NCBI RefSeq assembly: GCF_000764305.2 | Contig: NW_025944746.1 | Span: forward strand, 1 to 64,000 | Source of the DNA: Hyalella azteca | Lineage: Eukaryota > Arthropoda > Malacostraca > Amphipoda > Hyalellidae | Length of the DNA: 64,000 bases | Direction: 5' to 3' | Shown here: positions 12,056 to 24,020 of the stretch, piece after piece | Position numbering within the stretch: position 1 is the stretch's first letter | Layout of the letters: each line of letters opens with the position of its first letter | The notes under the pieces: generated by a model | Databases searched by the model: none | Seen by the model: the letters and a program-made list of their open reading frames with translations, nothing else | What the model was told of the DNA's origin: nothing | Program-made: the position numbers and the translations under genes

Positions 12056-13490
12056 GACGCCAGGCGCTCCAAGTGATCGCCGGAGAATTTTTGCCCGGAA
12101 CTTCTTTGCCTGGCGCGTCATAAGCGAATCTAATTACAGTTAATTGCCGTGCAGCTACACCAACTGCCGCTCGCACGCTCCTATACCGACGTAATCAACA
12201 AAAAATGAACATGTGAGTTTCTATAGGTAAATTGAACGATTAAATCCTTATATTATATTTTTAACCAGAGCTACGTTCTCTTTTCTTTTGATTTCTGTTC
12301 CATATGAGATTTTTTCAAGCATCTTGCTAAAAGGCTGCGTAATGCGTACACACCAGAGACTTGGAAATTATCAACTTTAATGAAACGCGAATTGAAAAAC
12401 TTCATCGCGAGCAATAAATGCGAGCTGCCGTTTTGAATTTCAAGGATGGCGTTTTAGATGGCCTCTGAATATTTTTGAATAATACTCACAAGATGACAAA
12501 ATTTAACTCAGATATAAATTATATCTATAAGTGCTTCCCATTTTGCTTCAGCTCGTTAAGTTCATCCATTTTATTAGCTCCATTGGGAAGGAACGGAAGT
12601 CTGATCGCTACATCAAACGGCGTCCACCATCAACAAAATTTAACGCCTTGCTGGCACAAGACAAAGTTCTCATAAATAAGGCGTAGGCCGCACGTAATTC
12701 AGCTCACAATTGTGGCCTCGCACGCCACGCTTCCTTCACTGCCATACGCTGGTCATTATCTTAATCCGCACCGCCATGTTTTTGCTTTTATTGCACATAT
12801 ATCATTGCTACGTATCATCTATCATTGATTTACATAATCTGACATTGCTACTTATCTGCCATCGTTGATTCACATCATCTCATCTACCTTTGCTACGTAT
12901 CTCATCCATCATTGATTCACATCATCTGCCATTGCTACGTTTCTTCATCATTTATTCACATCATCTCATATACCATTGCTACATACCTCTTACCATTGCT
13001 ACATTTTTTCTACCATTGTCTCATACCATCTATAACCATTGTTACATATCTTATAACATTGCTTCGTATCTCCAGCCATTGATAGGTACAAACCTCCTTC
13101 TTAATCGCTGAATATATACTAACTTCCTTTAATCTGTTATCATTGCCTCAAATCTCCTACCAATGCCGCTTACCTTCAATAAATGCTACATATCTCCAAG
13201 CATTGCTACTTGTATCCAGCATAGAAATATCTTTAAATATAAACCCACATTTCCCACCCTGATATAAGCCCATTTATCTTCAGAATTTCATCATAGTCCA
13301 ACATGCCCACTCCAGCTAGCCCCGTTCGCTTCGTTCGCCCCACTATGCCTTAAAAATACACACATTTTGACGTTGATCACAAGCCACACGAGCCCTTCAC
13401 CTTCCCCTCACTGAGGGAAGCAAGTCAACAATTACATGACAAGGTCAACAATTACATGACAAGGTCAACATAGGCGAGACTGTTAGCAAA
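12056..13490. repeat. Module D, copy 1, right part
   Basis: Homologous to 28941-30650 and 39790-41345. It contains a low-complexity block at 12790-13210 made of degenerate cattgctac, atcattgattcac and catctgcc words, and a 20-bp tandem unit gtcaacaattacatgacaag twice at 13424-13463. It lacks the GACGGACA-rich block present in the other two copies between the words gtaa.caacaaaa and aatgaacatgtg (around 12200). Confidence 0.8.
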
Positions 13491-15132
13491 AATTAAGCGA
13501 TCGGGTCACCGCGGCGTCGGGGAAATGTTTGTCCGACAGCGGACGCTGCGTTGATTATTTTCTAGCCATAATATCAGTGCGCGGTAAAATTTAGCCAAAA
13601 TGAAAAGTAAGATGAGAAGAAAAGAAGAGTGCGAACAAAGTTGTATTAAATTGTACTACAAAGAATTGCTAGCCGTTTACATCACGAAAACATTTTTCAG
13701 GCTATGACATCTTTCACTCGGTATTTTAGATTAGGAACTCCAAATATTGCATGGGAACAGTACTTGAATTCTTCTCATAAGCCACACTCGGATACATATG
13801 CTCCAATGCCTCCATTCGGCATTCATCATACACTCTCAAATCGAATTTCCAAATACGTCAAAGAGAACCTGAAAAGTTTTACGTGTATTCCAGTCTCGCA
13901 ATGGGAATAACCAGCGTGAAGTCTGGCATACCGGCGCTCCAATCAAGTGCACTGAGCGGTGGAGCGTGGAGCGGTGGAGTAGAGGAGAGGTGAAGCAGTG
14001 GAGTAGAGGAGAGGTGGAGCAGTGGAGTAGAGGAGAGTTGGAGCAGTGGGGCGGTGGAGCAGTGGGGCGGTGGAGCACGTGCACTTCCGTCAAGCTGGAG
14101 CTGAAGTCTGTTTGATGTGCGGCGCTGGCGACGAGCCTCCAGAGTGCAGACTCATCTTCAAAGCGCGTCTCGGTGTGTGTGCGCAACGTAAGCTCGTAGG
14201 TAACGGCCCGTGTATTGCAAGAACATCCGATGTTTATTGAACCAGAGGCTAAAACATAGTTGACACCTCCAAAAGAAGACTTCAATTCGAAATTTAACTT
14301 CCCGACCATATTTTTTGAATTTGCATACTAATACAAGATTCACAATGCAGTACGCTAAATCGGACCTAAACAGAGCACCAATATTCACTAGCGTTAAACT
14401 CATAAGGAAACAAACCCAAACTGCGCTCGACGTAACTGTAAGTCCATAACTCTGCGGTATTTGCAGAGCTAGGTACGGCTTGCAAACGCAACGATCTCGT
14501 CGGGAAGTTGCTTTCTGCCTCTAAATTTTCCGAGATATTGCAATGCGACGCGCGGCTCGAGGGCTTGATAAAAATCATTTCGCAGCGAAACAAACAATCG
14601 GTGCTCCAAAATAGACTTGATGAAAAAACCGCCAACCTTTGTCAAAAGACGTCAAATTTTCCGGCCGCGTGATCAGAATATGTATTCTGCTGGGAAAAGT
14701 AGGCGAGTCGAGCCCAGACTCATGCGCTGGTCATGCAAATTCCTTGACTCTTCAAAAAGCTCATCGGTAAGGCGAGGGCGTAGGTGAATATTCAAACCAA
14801 TTTGTTATATGAATATGAATTTTTTATATAAATATGCAAACCAAATTGTTATAAAACTTATTGAACAACAATCGATGTACGGTCGGAAGAATTTACCGCG
14901 TAGTTTCATGAGCAAACGAACCTCGAGCGAAATAAATGAGGTCGCGTGAATTGATCCTAAAGCAGGTCGAGTGTCACTTCTGATGTTAGACGTCGACTGG
15001 AAAAATATTTCAAAATAATCTCAGAATGACAGAAGAATATGCATGAATAAAGATAAATTACTAACCTCTTATTATTTTCATAAAAATAAAACTGAACATT
15101 GAGTACAGATCCCGAGTTCTCGGGAGGAACTT
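13491..15132. repeat. Module E, copy 1
   Basis: Homologous to 30651-32520, 41346-42690 and 45306-46520. It includes a short 24-bp minisatellite built on tggagcagtggagtagagga (about 13950-14086). At 15132 it leaves the shared sequence at ggaggaactttt. The other three copies continue there into module F, whereas this copy switches to module X. Minus-strand frames of 81-157 codons exist here but they differ between copies and pass through the minisatellite. Confidence 0.85.
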
Positions 15133-15310
15133 TTCAGACTTTCCGTTCCGCAATTTAGGTTATGCAAACATCCGGAATTCATTCATTCATGTTTTAGACT
15201 TTAGCTGGAGTGGACTGTACGGCACAACGCAATTGTAAATACGTGTTTTACCAAATATATTGTGAATAATTCGGGTCTTATATGTACTGAAAACCTTTCC
15301 TGACCGTTTG
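15133..15310. repeat. Module X, copy 1 (junction repeat)
   Basis: A stretch of about 165 bp, from ttccgcaatttaggttatgc to ctgaaaacctttcctga, is identical to 26806-26965 by eye. Here it joins E to the front of C. In the other place it joins B3 to D. It therefore sits at two different breakpoints of the module order. Confidence 0.85.
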
Positions 15311-15359
15311 TGAATTGATTAAGAAGTAGTCCCCCAGCATCAGCAAGTTATTTTTTTAC

Positions 15360-18300
15360 AAATTTTAATATGCAAAGCATTTAAGAATAGGTTGGTTCAT
15401 AGAAACTTGATCTGAGACCAACCACAAAAAATGTAATAGAATACAGCGATTTAAACTTTTAACATTAAATGCGACCTGGAGCTACATATATTAAACATGC
15501 ATGAATTATTACATTATTATTATTATTATCATTATATTATTACATATTAAACAAGCATGAATCAGGCTGATGATATTTTGGCTGGAATAGTGGAGGAATA
15601 GTTGGAATTATCCAAAATATCGTCTTTTGGCTGGATAGTGAGAATTATCATGGGCGTTCCAAGTGTCGGTGATCCAGGAATGGGATCATGCTTGAGATTC
15701 CTGCCTGACACGAAATGTCTGTGGAGATCAACAGGCATTGTGGAGCATTACCATAGAGGTTGTTATGCTGCGTCTCGCTACTGTCCTGATCCATTATTGC
15801 GATTCTCACGGCTATTGTCGCGCACCATTTGCGTTCAATATTTAGATGGCCGTTGAATTGCAGGTAGCGTATGTTTTCTTTTCATTTAATATATAATTAG
15901 ATGGCTCGACGAAATATTACACTGTAAAACCGGCACTTGTAGTAGAAAAGTCTAAATAACTGTATGCTGCGCCAATGACAGCACGGATGTCTAGTCCATC
16001 TATCGAAGACTAAGAATATATTATTGGTTCACGGATGGAAGTGCAAACACAAAAAAGCGCATTTTGAGAAATATTCGGCCTCTTTTTGCATGAACTAAAA
16101 TACGGTTCGACTCATTAACTTGACATTTTAACTAGACATAGCAGTTATTTTGGCTGTCGTACTCCAAGTGCTGAATTTTCAGACACATCATTTCTTCAAG
16201 TGATTGGTTCAGACCTTCATGGGTAATAAAATAAGTTGACGAGCTTGACGAACATGAACGAGCAAACCTCAGGTTAAGTGAGCAATAATCAGCATCTAAA
16301 GAGGGAGGAAGGCAAAAAAGGTTGAAAATAAAGAATGAGTAGGGTAAACAACTGGTAAGTCGTAAAAGTAAGTCAGGGATGAATGAGAAATTAAAAAGGA
16401 AGTAATATAACAGCATTTCATGCTATCACAATATACCGAATCGGCGAAATAATTGGAGAAAGTTTTTATGACAGCTTGGAAAGTATTAAACTGTGCCGAG
16501 TCAGGTGCAAGGCCTATTTTTACAGTGTATTCAAAATAGGCATTGCTACTAACTACCACAAAAAATATGATTTGAATATTGAGGCTTTTCAAAGTACGGA
16601 GGGTAAAAGGTATTTTTAATGCGTTAATTTAATGAAATTGTAAGCAAATTTTGACGAAATATTAGAGAGAATTTGCGGACGCTGGAAACTCTACGGACAT
16701 TGGAACTGATGTTTCACTATCACTAAACCAAAAGAAACTTGCAAAACTCTTTGGACATTGATCGCGGTAAATCATTATTTCCGCACCCTGAGCGCAGCAC
16801 AAACTGACATGAAATCATAGAAGAAATATTGTTTTTTCCCCAAAAAATTAGGTAGAATGTCATGCCTCTTCTGAATATCCCCGAACATCATCAAAAATTA
16901 ACTTCTGGTATCATTCATCTTTTTTTTAACTATCGACGAAAGTATCTCATCACTTTTGAGAGCAGTCAAGCTGATAATAAAAAAATCAAACTTCGGACAA
17001 ATTTTACATGTTCATGAAAAATTCCGTAGAGTTCATTATTATTTCGGGCAATGAATGGGATTTCATGACATGAAAATTCAATTTCTTAAATTGTACAAAT
17101 GTACGCTTAATTTACCTCATAACGATACTAACTAACATTTGGTTTTAATGCTTTCATGTAAAGAACGCTTTCTGTTCTTCCTTCATAAAGGATTTTCATC
17201 AAAGCCAATAATTCATAAAATCTATCCATTAGAAATCAAAAATTTCAAGTCAATATTTTTTAACTCAATTAAGATAATCACCATCTAGCAAGCAAAGTTC
17301 AGGGTAAGAAAAATCCATCAGATGGAATTTATAAATTATACGTGAAAATTATAGCTTTAAATACGATGAGCGCACGAGTCAAATGTAGAATGAATTTTTT
17401 GCAAGTTACAAGTTAAATAATTAAAATACAAAAAAAAAGAGGACTACTCAATTGGGCGATTTTTTATCCAAAATTTCTCATCATTTATGCACCCGAGATA
17501 ATATCCACTTAGCATTATTTCAGTCATTAAACAATTCATTCATGATAATTAAAGCGTAACGCGCCGCATAAATGAGTAACTTTATTCGTATATCTTTTGA
17601 ATAAATGCATTTCTAATGCTCGGAAAACACTGAAGTGCATTTCACTGCTATTTAATATTTAATTTAGCGGCGCTTGCCTCAAGGAGAACATTTGCTAAGC
17701 TGCTTACCGTGGAAGAAATACGCATTCTCGATACAAGATGACGCACAAGCTTATACTCTCCTAGATTGGAAGTTCCATTCATTTCTAAGCCTATGTTTTC
17801 GACTCAAATGTCTTTGTTAGCGTTTCAATCCTGTAAGTTACGCCAAAAATTTCTTGAAGAACTTTGAACAGATTATTTAAAACTAAACCTATGCACTTAT
17901 ATTTAGAGACAAAGTTCTATCCATACAAACTTCTTCCCTGTAGTTGCCTCAAACAAAACTAACCGCTGCCACCTGAGGAACCCGAAGGTAATTTGAGCTG
18001 CCAATTGAGGCAAATAGAGTGCCATTCCCTGATATAAAATCTACGGCAACTTGCAGCCTTGATTCGATTTGCCACGGCAGATTCTGGAATCAGTCGTTGA
18101 AATATAAATATAAATTTTCATATATGAAATATAAATATATAAAATATAAAATATAAATTTTCAACGACGACCGAAATTTTTCCTTGTTTTCAAGAGAGTA
18201 GCGCGGTCAAGAAGCCTGAGCTAGGATAGAGGCACAGCGCTATCAAATGAACGGCGCCAACTAAACGGATGCGCGATATCGAACTTCTGCGGCGATAGAA

Positions 18301-18510
18301 TTCGATGGCATCAGCAGTTTGTTCCGATCAACGACCAGCCGCTTGCAGAAGGGAAAAGTTGTTGTTCTGCCATGAAGCATGATCGAGAAAGTGAAGTTTG
18401 ACTTTATGATTATTGAGAAACTTTCAAGTCGAGGTTTTTTACGCCGTCAAGTGCTATTCTCTGTACGACAAGAATATTATATTGTTTGTTGTTTTTAATA
18501 ATTTTATTAT
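15360..18510. repeat. Module C, copy 2
   Basis: Full-length homologue of 6721-9907. It differs by small indels, and carries at 18103-18167 an AT-rich palindromic insert whose arms gtcgttgaaa and ttttcaacgac pair. Copy 1 lacks that insert at about 9530. No intact gene. Confidence 0.85.
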
Positions 18511-20040
18511 TGTCTTTTCATATTTCATTTTTATTGAGATTGTTTCATTCAGGTTGATATTTAAAATGCTCAAGTTATGGATGCGCTTTTCATATTTTGT
18601 TCCTATTCAGATTGTTTCCCTGAAAAAACAAAATCGTTTCCCATATGAGCTGAGGTTGATATCGCTTTTAGTTGAGGTGTAACATTTGACGTAAAATCTT
18701 GACGTAAAATCTAGATTTTGTGTCTACCTAACATATAATCCATCAAAAACCTCGATCATAATGGTTAGGCAGTAGAAATTATCGTCGTTAATAAAGTGTT
18801 CATTATTTGGAGCTCGATTCCCGTAAAAATCCTAACCACCGCAACGGAAAACTGGTACAATCTAGTACCATATCATTCAAATAAGGTATGATATTCATAA
18901 ATGGTTAGATATACGTCATTTAAAGCGTTCACTCGAGAAACTTTTTCTGTAAAGTATAAAAGCATTTCGATAAGTGTTCTTGAAGATGTTCATACTCGGA
19001 GCTTCAACGATGCTATCAGGGAGGCTGTTCCACATGTCGGTGACTCGAAGCGAGAAGAAATGTTGTCGCATGGATTGAATGAGCTAGGAGGAAGTATCCG
19101 TGAGTATGAGTTTCTTTTTTTTCTGACAACTTGAAGATCACTGAGTAGGAGGCAGATATGAGTATCATGGTATTATGACATGGAATTTATCATCCCAGTA
19201 ACTGTTGTAACCTGGAGATTGACGGTAGCAAGGTACTGCTGAAAGATTCTCCCGGGTATTTCCTCTGGAAGATTGCGGTGAAGTTACGTAACGGATATAT
19301 TAGTGATAGAAGGATAAGAAGCAATGAAAGCTAAATAGTTTACTTATGAGCTTCTTATGCTTTATCGAGTTAGTAACTTATGTTTTAGACAAGCCGTATT
19401 GCCTGTTAGAATAACAGTTATTTTTTGCTTGTTTAAAGTTCTGCCTGAAACACTCGAATGTCGTGTTGCAAATCTCGTTATTTTCAATCGGTTGCTAAAA
19501 GGTAAGCATAACGTAGCCTTTAAACTGAATTAAAGATATATTCTAAAAAAACTAAAATCTCTTAACAGTGTTAACAAATGCTCACTATTGTCTTGGTCAA
19601 TTCAAATCTCTATTAAATTTTCGATAATTTTGACTGTCATTATTTTTTAATTTCGATTTTAAAGCGACGTACTAGAATGGAAGCAACGTTCTTATGTAAC
19701 GCTTTTCAATCGGTAATACTTGCTGAATGGGAGTTAGAATGTGGCTAGCATAACTGTTATCAGAAAAGTACGATAAAGACATTAATCTTCACCTAAACGT
19801 ATTTGCAAATAGATGAGCGTCAACAGTGATGCCTAAAATAAGAAACGTATATTGCATTAAGCGATTTCGTTTCAGCAGCAAACTGCACGATTTTTGCTGA
19901 GACGTCGAAATTCAAATCTAGAACATGATACATTAATTGCAATCTAAAGCATGGTCTCGGATGCCTTTACTATTGTCAATGCTATTCGTACCTAGTGGCT
20001 TGGGATCAAGAAGTCCTGTCAGTTACTAAAGAGATATAAC
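18511..20040. repeat. Module A, copy 2
   Basis: The part 19072-20040 matches 545-1527, and the part 18645-18940 matches 37915-38240. This is therefore the longest version of module A in the window. It carries the retrotransposon fragment annotated separately. A frame at 18413-18682 crosses the C/A boundary and is not conserved. Confidence 0.8.
18967..19090 (-). mobile_element. Non-LTR retrotransposon C-terminal fragment
   Basis: The minus strand encodes FFSLRVTDMWNSLPDSIVEA followed by PSMNIFKN, the same region of LINE ORF2 as at 1662-1786 but slightly more upstream sequence. A TAG stop a few codons upstream in the same frame shows it is dead. The 77-codon plus-strand frame over it (18901-19134) is its antisense shadow. 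Confidence 0.8.
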
Positions 20041-23000
20041 AGTACTCTTTTATGAACAGGCTAACATATCTTCATTTCCCCGTCTTATGACAAGCTTGTT
20101 CACCGCCAGTCAGGTATGTTCGCCCCTCTCAGCCCGGCGCTACGCAGGCAGCGTTAAGAAGGTACTGCGCTCCTCGAGTGCTGTTGCTGGGGCACTAAAC
20201 TAAATTAGCTGAGGCAAGGTCCTCGTATTAATACACGCCCCGTCCACGTTAAGTGCCTCGCCAAAATCTTCATAATGGCTGCCGCAATATTTCCCTCGTC
20301 TTGTTTACAAACAAAGCGGATGTTTAGCTGCAAATATTCTAGTGAGATAAGAACCCGCGCGGCTTTGGAAATGAAATATTTGAGTGGACTTCTCTTTGAG
20401 CTATAGTTGATGCAACCGAGAAATATTGTGAACATTGAGTTGTAAGGTTATGGAAAATAAACTTTATTGTTCTACGTGCTTGCAAACACTGGGAAAATTC
20501 AGTGCATTATAACCGACATGTACAAATCAATGCGTCATGTATAAATCTGATTATAACTTATAATTTGGCTCGTAGACAAAACCATCATAGCTACGAAAAT
20601 GTATAATTTTGCCAAGATTGTTAGTGAAATTAGGTGTAGGGTCAGTGCCCAGTGGAAGTATTCAATTTAAAAATGCGTGAGCTTGATGAAACTTCAAAGT
20701 TTTCATTCGAGAATATGTATGTCTAAAGACTCGAGATACATTCTCACACCTACTTAGCGCTGAAACTCTATGGACATTTGAGGCAAGTATTAAGCTCTAA
20801 CTGATTTATCATATTAAATATTAGAAATTATTTCGATAATGATGATATCGCCGGTAATGTATTGAATATATTCTTACAGCGCAGTTATAAGAATTAAATC
20901 AACGTAGCAAATGGCTGAGACGTTTATGTTTGTTTCAGTAACTCGCTTCCTCCTTGCTCCCTGATTTTATCGTTTGTTTATTGGCATTACTTCATTATTT
21001 TTGGCCGTATTGTGAGCTGCGATATGACGGCCAGCAAGATTAATGGCGGAAATACTTCAGCTTCTGGCTCGGAATTTTCATTGAAGAACTCTGGCCTCTA
21101 AGCCGCGCCTATAAGCCGCATAAAATCGCGAGTTTCCGGCTTGTGCATAGAAATATCCGCTGTTAACTTAACATTAACGCTTTTAACTTTGTTGTCTAAA
21201 TGTAATTATTGCAGAGATTACATGGATTTGATAAATACAGTATAATGAGAAGTTATCCGAAGCAGCTCGTCGAACGTGTGGTAAAAAGAATACCGTATAT
21301 TTGAATGATGTTTTACATGATAGGAGCAGTTTTCCTTAGAATTTTTATTTGAATCGAGCTCAAGATAATATGCGCTCTATTTTGGGTATTTCTAATATGT
21401 TATGTTGGGGTTTTTGTTTGATTTTATGTTTGGTCGACGCATATCGTCAAGATTGAAAGGCCCAGCTAACGCGAAGCCTTAAATTGGGCTCTTTCGATAT
21501 CAATCTGAGTATAACAAATCTAAATTAGAGCAGAATATTAAACGGGTAATTTGGGCAAAAAAAACTCTGGACGATAGTGAAACTTCGAGTTGAAAGTTTC
21601 TCTATAATCCTGAAGTTATTCGTCAATTTCTCAGGCACGCTTCATGGCAGAACAACAACATTTCCTTTCTGCATGCGTCTTCTACTTATTGCCGGCGACA
21701 AATAATTTCCTTTACGAATTTTTCATGAATAGATAATAATTTGTTCATGATTTAATTTGTATTTTGAGGTTCGACTGCTCTCAATAGTGAGTAAATACCT
21801 TCTACTCACACCAAAATAAAGAAATAACCTAGTAATATTTATGATACAATAGGCTGATTTTTAATGAAATTCTGACATATTTCCATGAGACCTTTTATTC
21901 ATGTAATTTTTATGAGAGAAATAAAGGTTTCTTTCCTGATTTGAAGATAGTTTAGTAGCACTGAGGAAATAATGAAATGCATGGATTGATGTCAGCAGAG
22001 TTCTGTACAACTCTACTGGCTTGGAGATAGTTAAACGTCAGGTTCAATACCCGAAGAGTTTTCGATGCCCGCGAGATTCCCTAGTCCGCGCTGAAATAAC
22101 CTAGCTTATTTCATCACAATAAAAATGCTCTTCCAATTATTTTTTAATAATGTGTTAAAAATACCTGTTAATATCCGTTCTTTGATAAGCGACGATGTTC
22201 AAATATCAAATATCTTGATATTTGAGGGAACCTTAATGTGGCCATAGAAGAAATTTGCCGCAAAATAAACTTGAGCTCAAAATTACTTAGCTGAAGTAAA
22301 TTTAAATTTCATTCCAACAAAATACCTTCCTGATATGGCAATGTACTGTATTCTCCATCCGCACTTCTAATCAATTTTTCTAAGAAAAAGAAGCGTCTGT
22401 GGAGAAGTGAAAACAGAACTTGCAAGTCACACCGCTGCAGCTTCTCTTGGATGTCACAGTGTTCCCGTGGACTCCATCTTGCATTTATCGGAACTAATCG
22501 TCATGGGTCTCACTCAACTAGTGTGTAGTAACTTCATCTGTGTAGCAATAATGGAGACTTAAAGCCTGCTACGCCAGCCGCCGCGAGGACTGTCGACTTC
22601 CATATGCACCTGCTCCACGTGACCTATACTAAGCTAGAGTCTATACGTCGTAAGTCCGGCAGGAATTACGTGCATTTCTGTGTCTGCGAAGGTGTTTTGT
22701 GAGGATCCTAAGCCGTTTCACGGCCTGTTACTATAATAAAGACGATGTGCCTTATTTAGTTCAATTAAAGCAAAATGATAATCGATAACGAACTAATAAT
22801 TGATTTAACTGATGCAACAATTTTTAATTGAATGAATTGATAAATGATCGAAAAAGGGTCATAGTCTTACTGGCATTAGAAAAGCTTCCCTAATTTCTAT
22901 GACTATAATTGATTAATTTTTCCCAATTGCTATTCCATACACCAGCGACGTGATGACGTGGCTCTGACGTCATCCGTCATCAGGCACTTCGTTGAACGAA

Positions 23001-23446
23001 TTTGGCGGGATTGGCGCGTTTACCTTTTCATCACCAGACTCAAATGAACAGAAGCAAAACATGGCCGAACATCCTTGAATAAACTTATTTTATTTGTCTT
23101 GAATTTTCTATGTCCCGCCATAAGTTCTCCGCCATCAAATGAGATTTCTTCAGTAGTTCATAATACTATACAAAATAGGCCTTGCACCCAACTCAACCTA
23201 TTTTAATGCTGTCCGAAATTATTATAAAATATCTCTTCAATAATGTTGCCTATTTGATGTTTTTTAACAATACCAGATGTTACTACTTAACTTTTCTTCT
23301 CTCATTTACTCCTAATACCTTTTGCTAACTTAAAAATTCTCCCAATCTTTTTCCCCTTACTCCCTCTTTTAATGCCGACTATTGCTTATCTAAACTCGGG
23401 CTTTTCAGTTTATATTCTTCACCTTAACTCCAAGCTCTTCTTATCC
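20041..23446. other. Single-copy interval, no supported gene
   Basis: No second copy of this stretch is visible in the window. Base composition is mixed, with somewhat GC-richer patches at 20090-20300 and 22560-22700. The second patch contains a good GTAAGT donor-like word at 22650, but no acceptor and open frame that I can pair with it. The ORFs are short and unremarkable. It may hold introns of something outside the window or plain intergenic DNA. Confidence 0.4.
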
Positions 23447-24020
23447 CCACAACCTCCCACCATCCCTCACAACCTCAAATTATTTATAACCACCATCACC
23501 TACAACCTCCCACCATCCCTCACAACCTCAAATTATTTATAACCACCATCACCTACAACCTGCCACCCTCCGTTACAACCTCAAATTATTCATAACCACC
23601 AGCATCATGCATAGTATGCGCATGGTTACTGTGTCTGCACAGCATCATGCATAGTATGCGCATGGTTACTGTGNTACACATTATCATGCATAATGTGCTC
23701 ATGGCAACTATGTCTGCGCATTATCATGCATAGTATGCGCATGGCAACTATATCTACACATTATCATGCATAATGTGCCCATGGCAATTATGTCTGCGCA
23801 TTATCATGCATAGTATGCGCATGGCAACTATGTCTACACATCATCATGCATAATATGCGCATGGCAACTATGTCTACACATCATCGTGCACAATATGCTC
23901 ATGGAAACTATGTCCACACATCATCGTGCACAATATACCCATGCTAACTATGTCTATACAACATCATGCATAATATGCGCATGGCAACTATGTCTACGCA
24001 TCATCGTGCGTAACTTACGA
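23447..24020. repeat. 53-bp and 40-bp minisatellites, second locus
   Basis: About three 53-bp units (23447-23600) are followed by about ten 40-bp units (23600-24020), in the same order as at 3482-4050. An N at 23674 interrupts the 40-bp array. Units in this array show more variants (tagtatgcgc, taatgtgctc) than the first locus, so the two arrays have homogenised separately. Confidence 0.92.

Noticed and set aside
18901..19134. A 77-codon plus-strand frame
   Set aside because: It is the antisense of the LINE C-terminal coding fragment on the minus strand.
23447..24020. Regular repeats considered as a CRISPR array
   Set aside because: There are no unique spacers between identical repeats. The arrays are contiguous minisatellites in a eukaryotic setting.
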